Shown here: piece by piece, positions 1 through 8,684 of the stretch
Numbering within the stretch: position 1 is the first letter of the stretch
Layout of the letters: each line of letters opens with the position of its first letter
Assembly: GCA_913041495.1 (NCBI GenBank)
Contig: CAJWHT010000026.1
Span: forward strand, 1-40,607
Length of the DNA: 40,607 bases
Reading direction: 5' to 3'
DNA from: an uncultured Desulfobacteraceae bacterium
GTDB lineage: Bacteria > Desulfobacterota > Desulfobacteria > Desulfobacterales > Desulfobacteraceae
Notes under the pieces: generated by a model
The model's database searches: none
What the model was told of the DNA's origin: nothing
Seen by the model: the letters and a program-made list of their open reading frames with translations, nothing else
Translations under genes and position numbers: made by a program

Positions 1-81
1 ATTGAAGATTTTGACGAACTTCTCGAAAAATATACCTACGACTGTCGAACACAGGTTAACGTAACGTTATCAACTTATTAA
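1..81 (+). CDS. C-terminal end of an unknown protein (partial)
   Basis: Frame 1 is open from the left edge of the window to a TAA at 79-81. It encodes 26 residues rich in Asp, Glu, Leu and Tyr (it begins IEDFDELLEKYTYD), a composition that looks coding. No family can be recognised from so short a tail. The following porin has its own promoter, so this gene need not be in its operon. It could also be a chance open frame. Confidence 0.4.
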   Translation: MEDFDELLEKYTYDCRTQVNVTLSTY

Positions 82-182
82 TACTGAAATAACAAAAGCT
101 GCTTGAGTTCCCTTTTTCTTTTGTCTCAAAATTTCACTAAATATCCGCAACATAAAATGATTCAGGTTTGCAGGGAGCACTC

Positions 183-200
183 TTGGCATTATCTCTGCAA
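183..200 (+). promoter_or_regulatory. Putative sigma54 (-24/-12) promoter of the porin gene
   Basis: The sequence TTGGCAT-TATCT-CTGCAA carries GG at 185-186 and GC at 197-198, separated by exactly 10 bases as sigma54-RNA polymerase requires. It differs from the consensus TTGGCAC-N5-TTGCA at two positions. Transcription would start near 210, leaving a leader of about 37 nt. No clear activator site was found upstream. Confidence 0.55.
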
Positions 201-246
201 AACCCTTCACTCGATTTTAATTGTTAACCTCAGGAAAGGAAAATCG

Positions 247-1272
247 ATGAAAAAATGGATGAATGGTATTATTGCTTTGATGACAGGATGTTTGATTGCA
301 ACTTCCGTAAATGCGGCCGAATGGAAGTTTTACGGGAATGCAAGGATCAGCACTTTTTTTTCAGATACGGAAACGGCCACCGGAACGAGTAGCACAACAT
401 ATTCCCAGGCTCTTCAAGGGAATTCAAGAATCGGTGCGAAGGTCTCCGTCAGAGACGACTTAAAGGGCCGTTTTGAGTATGGGACCTCAGGTGGAAATGC
501 AAATGTTCGCCTGCTCTACGGAGAATGGAATTTCGGGGCAGGTTCGTTCCTGGTGGGACAGTCTTATACTCCAATTTATACGAGACTTTCCCAGTCCGTT
601 TATGCAACCGACAGGGGATTGGAAAAATATGGTGCCACTTCTGCGCTCCGCCATCCGATGCTTCGCCTGAAATTCGGTGGATTTTCGATTGCAGCCATTG
701 AACCCGGTACGGATGCACTGACTGGGACGACAACTGAAGTTTCAATTCCCAAGGTTGAAATGGCCTATGATATGAAATTCAACAACATTTCTATTAAAGC
801 CGTGGCTGGGTATAACGCGTATGAGATTGACGATGCTTATGATGTAAACTCTTATATTTTGGGCCTTGGTGGCAAAGGGCAATTTGGCTCCGCCTATCTG
901 GCTGCAAGTTTCTATCTGGGCCAAAACCTGGGCCCCTATGACTTCAGGGTATCCACAGACAATGATCCCATACTCTCTGGGACCGACGAAGTTTTTGATA
1001 ACGAATCTTTTGGTTATATCCTTGTTGCCGGTTATAAATTGAACGACATGCTTTCATTTGAGGCAGGCTATGGCTATACGGAGTCGGAACTTGACCAGAA
1101 CGGAACCCAAGAAGACGACGGCAGCCAGTACTATCTTCAGGCAAAAATCACCCTGGCCCCCAATGTCTTTATTGTACCGGAAGTTGGCGTTGTAAATAAC
1201 GGCCAGGATAAAACCGGTGCAGAGCAAACTGAAATTACCTATCTCGGCGCAAAATGGCAGATCAATTTTTAA
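247..1272 (+). CDS. Outer-membrane porin-like beta-barrel protein
   Basis: The 341-residue product starts with a classic signal peptide: a KK positive end, then a hydrophobic stretch, with likely cleavage after VNA near residue 25. The mature part alternates polar and aromatic or hydrophobic residues, is Gly, Tyr and Asn rich, and ends in Phe (KWQINF), the usual C-terminal signal for BAM-mediated insertion. I read it as a general or solute porin of the kind common in Desulfobacterota; the solute cannot be told. The start at 247 is chosen over an in-frame upstream codon at 103 because AGGAAAGG lies just before it and the signal peptide begins there. It stands alone between a sigma54-type promoter and a terminator, so its expression is probably conditional. 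Confidence 0.75.
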   Translation: MKKWMNGIIALMTGCLIATSVNAAEWKFYGNARISTFFSDTETATGTSSTTYSQALQGNSRIGAKVSVRDDLKGRFEYGTSGGNANVRLLYGEWNFGAGSFLVGQSYTPIYTRLSQSVYATDRGLEKYGATSALRHPMLRLKFGGFSIAAIEPGTDALTGTTTEVSIPKVEMAYDMKFNNISIKAVAGYNAYEIDDAYDVNSYILGLGGKGQFGSAYLAASFYLGQNLGPYDFRVSTDNDPILSGTDEVFDNESFGYILVAGYKLNDMLSFEAGYGYTESELDQNGTQEDDGSQYYLQAKITLAPNVFIVPEVGVVNNGQDKTGAEQTEITYLGAKWQINF

Positions 1273-1300
1273 TTGATCCCAGTAATTTAGTGTAAAAAAA

Positions 1301-1327
1301 GGGAGCTTGTCACAGCTCCCTTTTTTT
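1301..1327 (+). terminator. Rho-independent terminator of the porin gene
   Basis: A 7-bp GC-rich stem (GGGAGCT / AGCTCCC) with a 6-nt loop is followed by seven T residues. A run of A residues precedes the stem and could extend the pairing. It lies 29 nt after the porin stop codon. Confidence 0.9.
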
Positions 1328-1359
1328 GCGTGCCGAACATGTACACCGCCAAATGTGCA

Positions 1360-1391
1360 AGCCAGCAGTTCAAATCCGCCCACCGGCTCCA
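1360..1391 (+). other. tRNA-Thr-like 3' end remnant
   Basis: The stretch ends CACCGGC-T-CCA, the acceptor strand, discriminator and CCA pattern typical of bacterial tRNA-Thr, and is preceded by a TTCAAAT T-loop. The would-be T-stem pairs poorly and nothing upstream forms D or anticodon arms, so this is not a functional tRNA. It may be a decayed 3' fragment of the sort left at an integration (att) site. Chance resemblance is possible. Confidence 0.3.
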
Positions 1392-1930
1392 GGTTCAAAA
1401 CCGGATGATACGCCCTTGTCGATCACTCAGACGCCTCTGCGATCAGTCCATCACATTTATATTCTATATTATTTCATTCTCAAAGAAGGTATTTGGATTT
1501 GAGATAAGCGTTATTGTGACACTACAGGTATCGTTGCTATTACAAGGGTGAAAGAAATCCTTTGAAAGGATTTGACGCCTGACACCATTGGTTTTAAGTA
1601 TGCCCTCTTGGATATCCTTCCTTTGCACCATCTGCCTTCTATATTCGGATACCCATTCTTTTTGTCCAGTTTTTTTCCAATCCGGCCCTTGGAACGCCCC
1701 GGACAAATCCACAAAGCCTCCGTAATAAAACTGCAGTTTTTTAAGGCCTCACAAAGAACACCGGGACAAAATACTTATTTACAGGTATTGCTCCTTGAAT
1801 TCGTATTTTGATATTTTAACTGAATTTCCTAATCTACAAATTGTGCGACTCCTGCGAAAAGCAACGGAAAGGGTAAATTTTGAATCGGAGACCGGCAGGT
1901 AAGGAACAGGAGGGTTGTAAGATAAAAACA
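1392..1930. other. Long gene-poor intergenic stretch
   Basis: No convincing gene is seen here. Short open frames on both strands (for example 1572-1811 plus and 1464-1712 minus) have no start signals or recognisable similarity. A perfect inverted repeat with 9-bp arms around one base lies at 1555-1573. The stretch may be decayed mobile or repeat DNA. Confidence 0.5.
1555..1573. repeat. Perfect inverted repeat, 9-bp arms
   Basis: AAATCCTTT-G-AAAGGATTT is a perfect dyad around one base. There is no T tract and no nearby gene start, so terminator or operator roles are unsupported. It may be the end of a small repeat element. Confidence 0.5.
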
Positions 1931-2662
1931 ATGCACCGGGTCATACTCCTGGTTGCGGTCATTTTTTCTCTGTCCGCAAAGGTGGGGGCCGAACCGGCCC
2001 GCTCGGTCACGTTCTGCTCCATCAACAAACCCGATGCACGTCTGTATAAGATTTCCCATGTCGTTCTGGCCAGGGCATTCAAAAATTTAGGTATCGATTT
2101 CCAAATAAAAGAGATGGCACCCAACCGTATTCCGGTGATGCTGAACGCAGGCTTAATCGACGGGGACACCCACCGCATCTTTGAATTCAACCGGGAGAAC
2201 GTATTTCCCAACATGATCCGGGTTGAAGAGCCTATTCAGCAGGTGGACCAGAACGTTTTCACAAGGCTGGACACCATAAAGGTAAACGGTTGGGAAAGCC
2301 TCCTGCCCTTCAAAATAATCTATCTGTCAGGCATCAAGCTCGTGGAAAACGGGCTGAATCGCATCAATATGCCGGGGGACAACCGGATCGGGGTATATGA
2401 TATTGATGATGCCTTTCACCTGCTGAACATCGGGCGGGGGGATCTGGTCATCGTCAGTCCGTCCACAGGAAGGGCAACATTGAAAAAACTGGATTTAACC
2501 CACAGTGGCATTAAGATGATTCAGCCACCGGTTGTCACGATAAAGCTTTATCCCTACATGCACAGGCGACACAGGGACCTGGCGGCAGCCCTGGCCATGG
2601 AACTCAAGAAAATGAAAGCCAGCGGCCAGTATGCCCGCCTTGTAAACCCCATAACCGATTGA
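1931..2662 (+). CDS. Periplasmic solute-binding protein (SBP family 3-like)
   Basis: The 243-residue protein opens with a signal peptide (hydrophobic VILLVAVIFSLSA, cleavage near residue 20). The rest resembles the bilobed amino-acid-type ABC binding proteins: an N-terminal lobe beginning with a VTFCSINKPDARLYKI strand, a 'DGDTHRI' loop, and a C-terminal segment ending in a helical LAAALAMELKKMKASG region. No ABC permease or ATPase is next to it, so it may be an orphan receptor or sensor-linked binding protein. The ATG at 1931 is preferred because the signal peptide begins there. The AGGAGG at 1907-1912 is rather far from it, and an in-frame TTG at 1880 would add 17 polar residues. The ligand is unknown. 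Confidence 0.6.
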   Translation: MHRVILLVAVIFSLSAKVGAEPARSVTFCSINKPDARLYKISHVVLARAFKNLGIDFQIKEMAPNRIPVMLNAGLIDGDTHRIFEFNRENVFPNMIRVEEPIQQVDQNVFTRLDTIKVNGWESLLPFKIIYLSGIKLVENGLNRINMPGDNRIGVYDIDDAFHLLNIGRGDLVIVSPSTGRATLKKLDLTHSGIKMIQPPVVTIKLYPYMHRRHRDLAAALAMELKKMKASGQYARLVNPITD

Positions 2663-2688
2663 CAGAAGGCCGTGACACGGCAGGGAGT

Positions 2689-4008
2689 CTACCGCCCGGC
2701 CCGGGAGGATTTGTATGCCTTTTCCGGTACATTAAACACGGACACCAGGGCTTCCACATACCTGGATTTCAACTGTTTGTTGGCCATGATCTGTTTTACC
2801 GGCGGCAATCTGAAAACAACACCGAGAACCGCTGCCAGCGCCCTGTGGCTGAGCAACACCCGGTTCTCAAAAATCAAATGCTGGAGTTTCCCCCGCTCCA
2901 CGGCCATGTGCACCACCCGACGGACACCGTCTGTCGGGGTGATCACCCGCTCTTTCAGCGGCACAAGAGAAAGGCTATTCTCGGGGCATGCACGGACGCA
3001 GAGGCCGCAACCCAGGCAAAGATCTTCGGACAGCCCTGCCTTTTTCCGCTTTGTCTTTTTGGGATCGTTGGCAGATACAAGCCCCATGGCCTCCACCGGA
3101 CAGGCCGTCACGCATTTCCCGCAGCCGTTGCAACGGTCCTGATCCACCCGGGGCATGAAGTTGGAGGTATGCACGGGGTGCAACCGGGCAAACCTGCGGG
3201 CGGCAATCATCGCCTCGCAGCAGCAGCCGCAGCAGTTGCAGATAAAGTTCACCCCTTCCCGGACATTCTCCCCGAACTGAACCAGGTCGGATTCATAGGC
3301 CCGGGCGAGCAGATCCATCCCCTCCGCCACATCCACAGCCCTGGCATGACCGTATTTGATCAGGGACCGGGCCGCGGTATTAAAGGTCATGCATATATCC
3401 ATTGGCGATTCGCACGACTTGCCCACATGCGCCATCTTGTGGCGGCAATAGCAGGTGGAGATCCCCATGTGTGATGCGGTCTGAATCACCCGTGAGGCAC
3501 GCTCATAGTCCAGGACCCGGACAGCCCCCATCTCGTCCGGCAGGGCCGGTTCATGGACGAAAACCCGGCCCAACTGGGTTTCCCCCACCGTGAACAATTC
3601 CCTGACAAACGCCTCTTCCACGTTCAAATACTGGTAAAAGAGTTCCGCCAGGGCCTTCTGGTCGATATCCTCTCTCACCCGCATCATGGAGAACTCAAAA
3701 AATCCGGCCATGGGGGGCGGCAGCACATAAAAAGTGGTGCCCTCCTGGTCAATGTCCACCAGCATGGCCCGGGAGGCCAGGTTATCCAGAACAGCCCTTG
3801 CCTTCGCCTCGGGCATTTTCCATATGTCAGCCGCTTTTCGGGCGGTGAACGGCCGGATGGGAAGCAGGGAAATCATGCCGGCCTCTTCTTCTGAGAAGAG
3901 AATCTTAAGAATTTTATTCAGATAGTCCGAGGGCGGCGCCCCCTGGGGGAAGCGGTTCAGCCGTTCCACCAGCTCGGCATACCCCAACGCGATAAGATGA
4001 TGTGCCAC
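2689..4008 (-). CDS. Cysteine-rich 4Fe-4S protein with winged-helix-like N-terminus
   Basis: The product has 439 residues. Residues 1-110 look like a helical or winged-helix module. Residues 186-206 carry CYC-x10-C-x6-C. Residues 257-264 carry the dense cluster CNCCGCCC. Two ferredoxin 4Fe-4S motifs follow at 293-303 (CNGCGKCVTACP) and 331-341 (CLGCGLCVRACP). The protein therefore probably binds two standard [4Fe-4S] clusters and one or more unusual ones. No signal peptide is visible, so it is cytoplasmic. Similar proteins occur in sulfate reducers without a defined reaction; electron transfer or redox sensing is the likely role. GTG at 4008 is the start, supported by AAGGAG just upstream. 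It follows the receiver-HDOD gene on the same strand by about 40 nt and may be co-transcribed with the signalling block. Confidence 0.75.
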   Translation of the reverse strand: MAHHLIALGYAELVERLNRFPQGAPPSDYLNKILKILFSEEEAGMISLLPIRPFTARKAADIWKMPEAKARAVLDNLASRAMLVDIDQEGTTFYVLPPPMAGFFEFSMMRVREDIDQKALAELFYQYLNVEEAFVRELFTVGETQLGRVFVHEPALPDEMGAVRVLDYERASRVIQTASHMGISTCYCRHKMAHVGKSCESPMDICMTFNTAARSLIKYGHARAVDVAEGMDLLARAYESDLVQFGENVREGVNFICNCCGCCCEAMIAARRFARLHPVHTSNFMPRVDQDRCNGCGKCVTACPVEAMGLVSANDPKKTKRKKAGLSEDLCLGCGLCVRACPENSLSLVPLKERVITPTDGVRRVVHMAVERGKLQHLIFENRVLLSHRALAAVLGVVFRLPPVKQIMANKQLKSRYVEALVSVFNVPEKAYKSSRAGR

Positions 4009-4049
4009 GACGCAACTCCTTGGAATTACGGTTTAGACTGGCTTGCGGG

Positions 4050-5411
4050 TTAAAATTTCTTTGCCGTTTCTTTGATCACCGGGCTGATCTGTTCACCGAT
4101 GGCCATGACAGCTTCCGGACTGAGCCCCAGGTGTTTCAGGGCGTCGAGCTGGCCGATCCGCTCAAGCGACTTAGTTCGCCGGGCATCGATATCAGTTGCC
4201 GCCATCTCTTCCGCCGGACCGCCGTCCTGATTCTGGGGCAAATCCTGTCCATCCGGGATCCGATGTTCCGCCGTGCGGAGGAAACCGTAGCCCAATTCGT
4301 AGGCCAGATGATCTGCCACACTCAGGATCAGCATTTCCTGTTCTGACCCCGCCCCGAAGGTGTTCCAGTGATGGAACTCCACGATATGGACAAAATTCTG
4401 GGAAAACCGCATTCGTTTCAGGAGGGCGGCCCCAAAAGTGGTATGAATCTCATGGATGGCCATCTGGAGAGACTGGTCGGAAATGGATTCCTCCGGGCAG
4501 ATATCCATAAAGGCTTTCATGAGAAGCATTTTTCCGATATCATGAACGATTCCCAGCAGAAAGATATTATCGTTTTTTTGACTTCCGAGGGCCTCACCGA
4601 TCCGCTTGCCCAGGCTGGCGGTGGCAAAAGAATGGACCCACAGCCGCTCCAGTTCATGTTTCAAGGGTTTATTGCTGGATGAAAACAGGTGCCGGGCCGC
4701 CACGGCAGATATAACGCTCTGGGTGGTTTTCATGCCCAGGCGCAGCAGGGCGGCCCCGAGATTGTCCACCGTGTCCATGCCCCTGTAAAGGGGGGAATTG
4801 GCAATGGAGATCAGCTTGGAGGAAATAACGATATCCTTTTCCACAATCTGGCCCAATTCGTCAATGGATGTGTCTTTGCTTGCGACCAGGTCCTGGACTT
4901 CCTGGACGATGTGAGGAAACACCGGCAGGGCGATCTTCCCGCTGTAAAACCGGTTGATGATGTCCGCCACAACGGCGGTGTGAGACGTTTCATCCCCGGT
5001 TGCAGCCAAAGCCCCGGAGGTATCCACACCTATTTTTGCCAAGTTTTGCATCAGTTGAACCCGGCTCACCGGTTTCAGGAGGTACCCGTTGCACCCCGCC
5101 TTGATACAGGCCTTGATGGTATTCATGTTCATCCGGGCCGTGACCATGAGAATCTTCACCCGGTTTTCTTTGGGTACCTTGTCCCGAATCTCATTGGTGC
5201 GGATATACCGCAGCATCTCCTGGCCGTCCATACCCGGCATGGAAACATCCAGGGTGATGAGATCAAAAGGAGCCCCCTTTTTTACGGCAGCTTTTAATAC
5301 GGACAGGGCGCGTTTGGAATTGTCAACGGCAACGCACTCCCCCACCCCCTTCATCTTGGACGCCAGGATTTTTCTGGATATGTTTTCATCGTCAACGATG
5401 AGAATTTTCAT
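4050..5411 (-). CDS. Response regulator with HDOD output domain
   Basis: This 453-residue cytoplasmic protein has an N-terminal receiver domain (residues 1-125). It contains ILIVDDEN with the acidic pair at 7-8, the phospho-acceptor D55 in LDVSMPGMDG, and a KPVS segment with the conserved Lys. Residues about 165-370 form an HDOD domain (PVFPHIVQEVQDL onward, a catalytically dead HD relative used in signalling), with a further helical tail. Such proteins relay phosphorylation to c-di-GMP, chemotaxis or cell-cycle outputs, but the target here is unknown. ATG at 5411 is preferred over GTG 5429 because AAGGA sits 7 nt before it and the receiver starts at once. It lies about 50 nt downstream of the PEP-synthase-like receiver protein, with a 9-bp direct repeat (5426-5434 and 5445-5453) at the junction. 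Confidence 0.85.
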   Translation of the reverse strand: MKILIVDDENISRKILASKMKGVGECVAVDNSKRALSVLKAAVKKGAPFDLITLDVSMPGMDGQEMLRYIRTNEIRDKVPKENRVKILMVTARMNMNTIKACIKAGCNGYLLKPVSRVQLMQNLAKIGVDTSGALAATGDETSHTAVVADIINRFYSGKIALPVFPHIVQEVQDLVASKDTSIDELGQIVEKDIVISSKLISIANSPLYRGMDTVDNLGAALLRLGMKTTQSVISAVAARHLFSSSNKPLKHELERLWVHSFATASLGKRIGEALGSQKNDNIFLLGIVHDIGKMLLMKAFMDICPEESISDQSLQMAIHEIHTTFGAALLKRMRFSQNFVHIVEFHHWNTFGAGSEQEMLILSVADHLAYELGYGFLRTAEHRIPDGQDLPQNQDGGPAEEMAATDIDARRTKSLERIGQLDALKHLGLSPEAVMAIGEQISPVIKETAKKF

Positions 5412-5460
5412 CAAATTTTCCTTAACCACCGGTCCGCTTCCTTACCACCGGTCAATAGGA

Positions 5461-8400
5461 TCAATCAATTATAGGAATATCGTCCATGATATCGACTCCG
5501 TTTTGCGGCTCGTCCGGCATCATTACCGAATGAGAGGTTTTACCGTCCACCAGGATCTTGATGGGATTTTCAAACCGGATATGCTTTAAAAAACGGGTCG
5601 TGGTGGTGCAATCCTGACAGGAAAAGAAACCGTAGTCAATAAAATCATCGCCCTTGTCCTGCACGGTTATATAGGAAATGCCCAGGGAGGTGATGTTCTG
5701 GAAAAAGTGGGAGCCCTGGGAGGGGTCCGCCTTGATGCTCTCGATGGTGGTTTCCACCATGACCCCCACGTTGGAGATGTCGTTCCACCCCACGGGGATT
5801 CCCAGCCAGCGGTCGGAAGATCCCCACCGGCCCGGGCCGATGAGCACGTATTTTTTGTCAGTGCCGTTGAACTGGGCGTTGATGGCGTTGATTTCCTTTG
5901 CAATCTCAACGGTTTTGGCCGGATCAAAGACCTCCGGGTCCACATACACCAGGTCGTAGATATCCTTATACTCCCCGTTGCCCAGGGAAAGGCTGGAATA
6001 ACAGAAGGATTTTTTGATCTCATCTTCGGATATTTCCACCCCTAAATTCTGCTTATACTGGCCCATGGGCCGGATCTGCAGCAAAGCGAACTCAGGCCGG
6101 CTCCGGCCGTCCACGGAAAGATTCACGGCAAATTCCACCTCAACCGAAGTGCCCATCCACCGCCGTCCCATCTCAGTGACTTCGCTGAGGATGTCGGCCA
6201 AAGGAAAGGTGTCGTACTTCAGGATATTGGCAAAGGTCAGCACCGGAAAGCCCTTGTCCGAATAGGAATCCCTGATCCGGTTGTCCTGGGGGTAAAAGGT
6301 GGAGGACAGGGACCGGACCACCGGGTGGTCCGTGGCGTCGCTCAGGTCCAGCTTGGCCAGGGTGGGGTCTTCGTTGGAGCCGAAAAATTTCTCATGGGCC
6401 GGGAACTCATCGGTCTTCAGGGCGTAAAAGTATTTCTGGGAATTTTCCAGGATATCGTCCACGATGGAAAACTGGGGCAGGAACTGGGGATAGCTGGGAC
6501 AGAACCGCAGGGTTTTCTCCCCCTCCATCACGATCTTTCCAAGGCCCAGGGCAATGTAAGCAATACCTTCATCCGCCTTAAGATGGGCAATGGGATAAAA
6601 GTTATAGGACTGGGCCACCCCGGAAATGGCCGGGTAGAAGTAATTTTTATACTTGATGCCGGTGAGCTGCTGAAGAATGACCGCCATTTCCTCGTCTTCC
6701 GTCCGGTGCATGGTGCTCCTGGCATAGGAACGCGGCGCTTTCATATAGGTGGAGGCATAGACGAGCTTGATGGCCATGATCAGGCGTTCCAGCCGGCGGT
6801 CCAGGCTGGGATCGGAATTGGGCAGCATATAGGTTTTATAAAGGCCGGCAAAAGGCTGGTAGTGGGCATCCTCAAACAGGGATGACGAACGCACCGCAAT
6901 GGGGTAACGGACACTTTTCAGATAGGCCGCCAGATTGGCTTTAAGCAGGTCCGGGAGCTTGGCCTTTAGGAAATGGGCCACCACGTCTTCGTCTTCAAGC
7001 TCGGGATCTGCCTCCAATAGTTGCCCCAGATTGTTCTCCTCGATAAACAACCTGAATCCGTCCGTGGCAATGACAAAGGTCTGAGGGATAGTAATCTCCA
7101 CCTCCGGGAATTTTTCGCTTAAGCTTTTGTCACGCTTGAGCTGGTTGGCCATAAACGCCAATCCCCTGGCCTTTCCCCCCAGGGATCCGGAACCGATCTT
7201 CATAAAGGTGGTTTCCGAATCCAGCCGGTCCGAATCAAAATCAATCACATAGCCCTGGCGGCTTCCCCGGCGGCGGGCCCGGATACTCTCGATAAGGAAC
7301 TTTTTCAGGTCGTCGGCATCGTTAAAATCGTCCACGGTGTAGGGTTTCAGGCTCAGGGCAAAGTCGATTTCGCTCCTGGCCATAAGCCACCTGGAAAAAT
7401 CGTTCCTCCGGGCATGGCAGAGTACGGCCTCGTCCGGGATTTCGTTGAGCATTTTTTCCACGGCCCTCAGGTTGGAGGCCCGGGCGATTTCATCGCCGTC
7501 AGGCGTCCTAAAAACAAAGGCGCCGAACCCCAGGCTGGTGACAAAAAAAGTTTTAATCTGGTCATGGAGATTGTTGGAATTTTTATTGATGAAGGTGGCC
7601 GGAATGGTTTTGACAAGTTCCGCGTTTTCCTCCTCCGTGGAAAGAGCCAGCACCGGCAGATCAGGCACTTCGGATTTAATATGGGTGAGCAGCTTGTATC
7701 CGGCATTGGCCTTTTCCTTGCCGTTCATGGGATACCGCATATCCGACAATACGGAAAGCACATAGGGCTTGTATTTCTCGTACAGGGCCACGGCCTCTTC
7801 ATAGGTATGGGCCACCAGAATTTTAGGACGGCCCCGCATTTTGAGCAGGCGGTGCTCTTCGTTGATGGACTCGTCAATGACGGACTGGGTCTGGAGAACG
7901 ATCTGCTTGTACAGCACCGGCAGGAAGGAGGAATAATGATAGGGGGAGTCCTCCACCATGATGATGACCCGGACCTTGGCGTTTTTCGTGTCAAAAGCCA
8001 CGTTCATCTCATCTTCGAAGTTTTTGATGATGGCCAGCAGCAGGTCGGCATTCCCCCCCCAGATATAGGTCCGGTCAACGGCCGTCCCCTCGTCCGCATA
8101 CATATACTGGTTCACGTCGCAGGTGTTGTGGAGCAACAGGTAGAAGGGAAGATCCGAATGCCTTTTTTTAACCTCTTCAGCAAAGGCATAGACATCCATC
8201 CCGTCCAGGCTGGGCATGGCAAGGATGAGGTCGAAATGCTTTTTCTCCAGGCGGCTGAAGGCCTCATCTGCCGTGGAGACCCAGTTCAGCTTCGGGGGCC
8301 TGGACAGGTTCAGCCCCTTGTACTCGTTGATAATCCGGTGGGACAGCCGGCCTTCCTCCTCCATGATAAACGCATCATAGGGACTGGAAACCAGGAGGAT

Positions 8401-8520
8401 GTCCTCCACCTTGTTGGCCATCAGTTCGTGATAAATTTTTATGGAGATATCCCTGGACTCAGAAGGGGTTTCGGATCGTTCCTGGGACTCTGACGGGGCG
8501 GTTTTGGGATCGTCTGTCAT
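5461..8520 (-). CDS. Tandem receiver-like / PEP-synthase-type nucleotide-binding fusion protein
   Basis: This is a 1019-residue cytoplasmic protein. Residues about 38-168 look like a receiver domain that has lost its phospho-acceptor (DLILAMPSLDGMD). Residues about 184-325 form a second receiver with the full set: ED at 190-191, D260 in SDMRYPMNG, Ser/Thr near 294 and K313. Residues about 440-830 match the N-terminal ATP-grasp-like domain of PEP synthase or pyruvate phosphate dikinase: GSGSLGGKARG at 443-453, RSSSLFED at 544-551, and the closing LLQIRPM. A C-terminal domain of about 180 residues with GPGRWGSSDRWLG is not recognised. The phospho-histidine swivelling domain and the PEP/pyruvate TIM barrel of true PEP synthase are absent, so it is unlikely to make PEP alone. 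ATG 8520 is preferred over an in-frame start at 8550 because AAAAGG precedes it. It sits between a chemoreceptor and the HDOD regulator. Confidence 0.75.
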   Translation of the reverse strand: MTDDPKTAPSESQERSETPSESRDISIKIYHELMANKVEDILLVSSPYDAFIMEEEGRLSHRIINEYKGLNLSRPPKLNWVSTADEAFSRLEKKHFDLILAMPSLDGMDVYAFAEEVKKRHSDLPFYLLLHNTCDVNQYMYADEGTAVDRTYIWGGNADLLLAIIKNFEDEMNVAFDTKNAKVRVIIMVEDSPYHYSSFLPVLYKQIVLQTQSVIDESINEEHRLLKMRGRPKILVAHTYEEAVALYEKYKPYVLSVLSDMRYPMNGKEKANAGYKLLTHIKSEVPDLPVLALSTEEENAELVKTIPATFINKNSNNLHDQIKTFFVTSLGFGAFVFRTPDGDEIARASNLRAVEKMLNEIPDEAVLCHARRNDFSRWLMARSEIDFALSLKPYTVDDFNDADDLKKFLIESIRARRRGSRQGYVIDFDSDRLDSETTFMKIGSGSLGGKARGLAFMANQLKRDKSLSEKFPEVEITIPQTFVIATDGFRLFIEENNLGQLLEADPELEDEDVVAHFLKAKLPDLLKANLAAYLKSVRYPIAVRSSSLFEDAHYQPFAGLYKTYMLPNSDPSLDRRLERLIMAIKLVYASTYMKAPRSYARSTMHRTEDEEMAVILQQLTGIKYKNYFYPAISGVAQSYNFYPIAHLKADEGIAYIALGLGKIVMEGEKTLRFCPSYPQFLPQFSIVDDILENSQKYFYALKTDEFPAHEKFFGSNEDPTLAKLDLSDATDHPVVRSLSSTFYPQDNRIRDSYSDKGFPVLTFANILKYDTFPLADILSEVTEMGRRWMGTSVEVEFAVNLSVDGRSRPEFALLQIRPMGQYKQNLGVEISEDEIKKSFCYSSLSLGNGEYKDIYDLVYVDPEVFDPAKTVEIAKEINAINAQFNGTDKKYVLIGPGRWGSSDRWLGIPVGWNDISNVGVMVETTIESIKADPSQGSHFFQNITSLGISYITVQDKGDDFIDYGFFSCQDCTTTTRFLKHIRFENPIKILVDGKTSHSVMMPDEPQNGVDIMDDIPIID

Positions 8521-8684
8521 GGCGCGCCTTTTCTCGTTTCGTTGTCGCAAATCTGATGATAAAAGGAATCAGAATTTCAACGTACCATAGATTCCGGATT
8601 AATTCATCCCCATGTATGCATTCGACGTTACCCCTGAGAGTTTACCGCCGGGATCTGAATGCGGCCGGCAGAACGGGCCCGGTT

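Noticed and set aside
1572-1811. 79-residue open frame in the gene-poor region.
   Set aside because: No ribosome-binding site, odd composition and no recognisable family; treated as non-coding.
7414-8493. 359-residue open frame antisense to the receiver/PEP-synthase-like gene.
   Set aside because: Shadow composition and no start signal; the minus-strand gene has clear domains.
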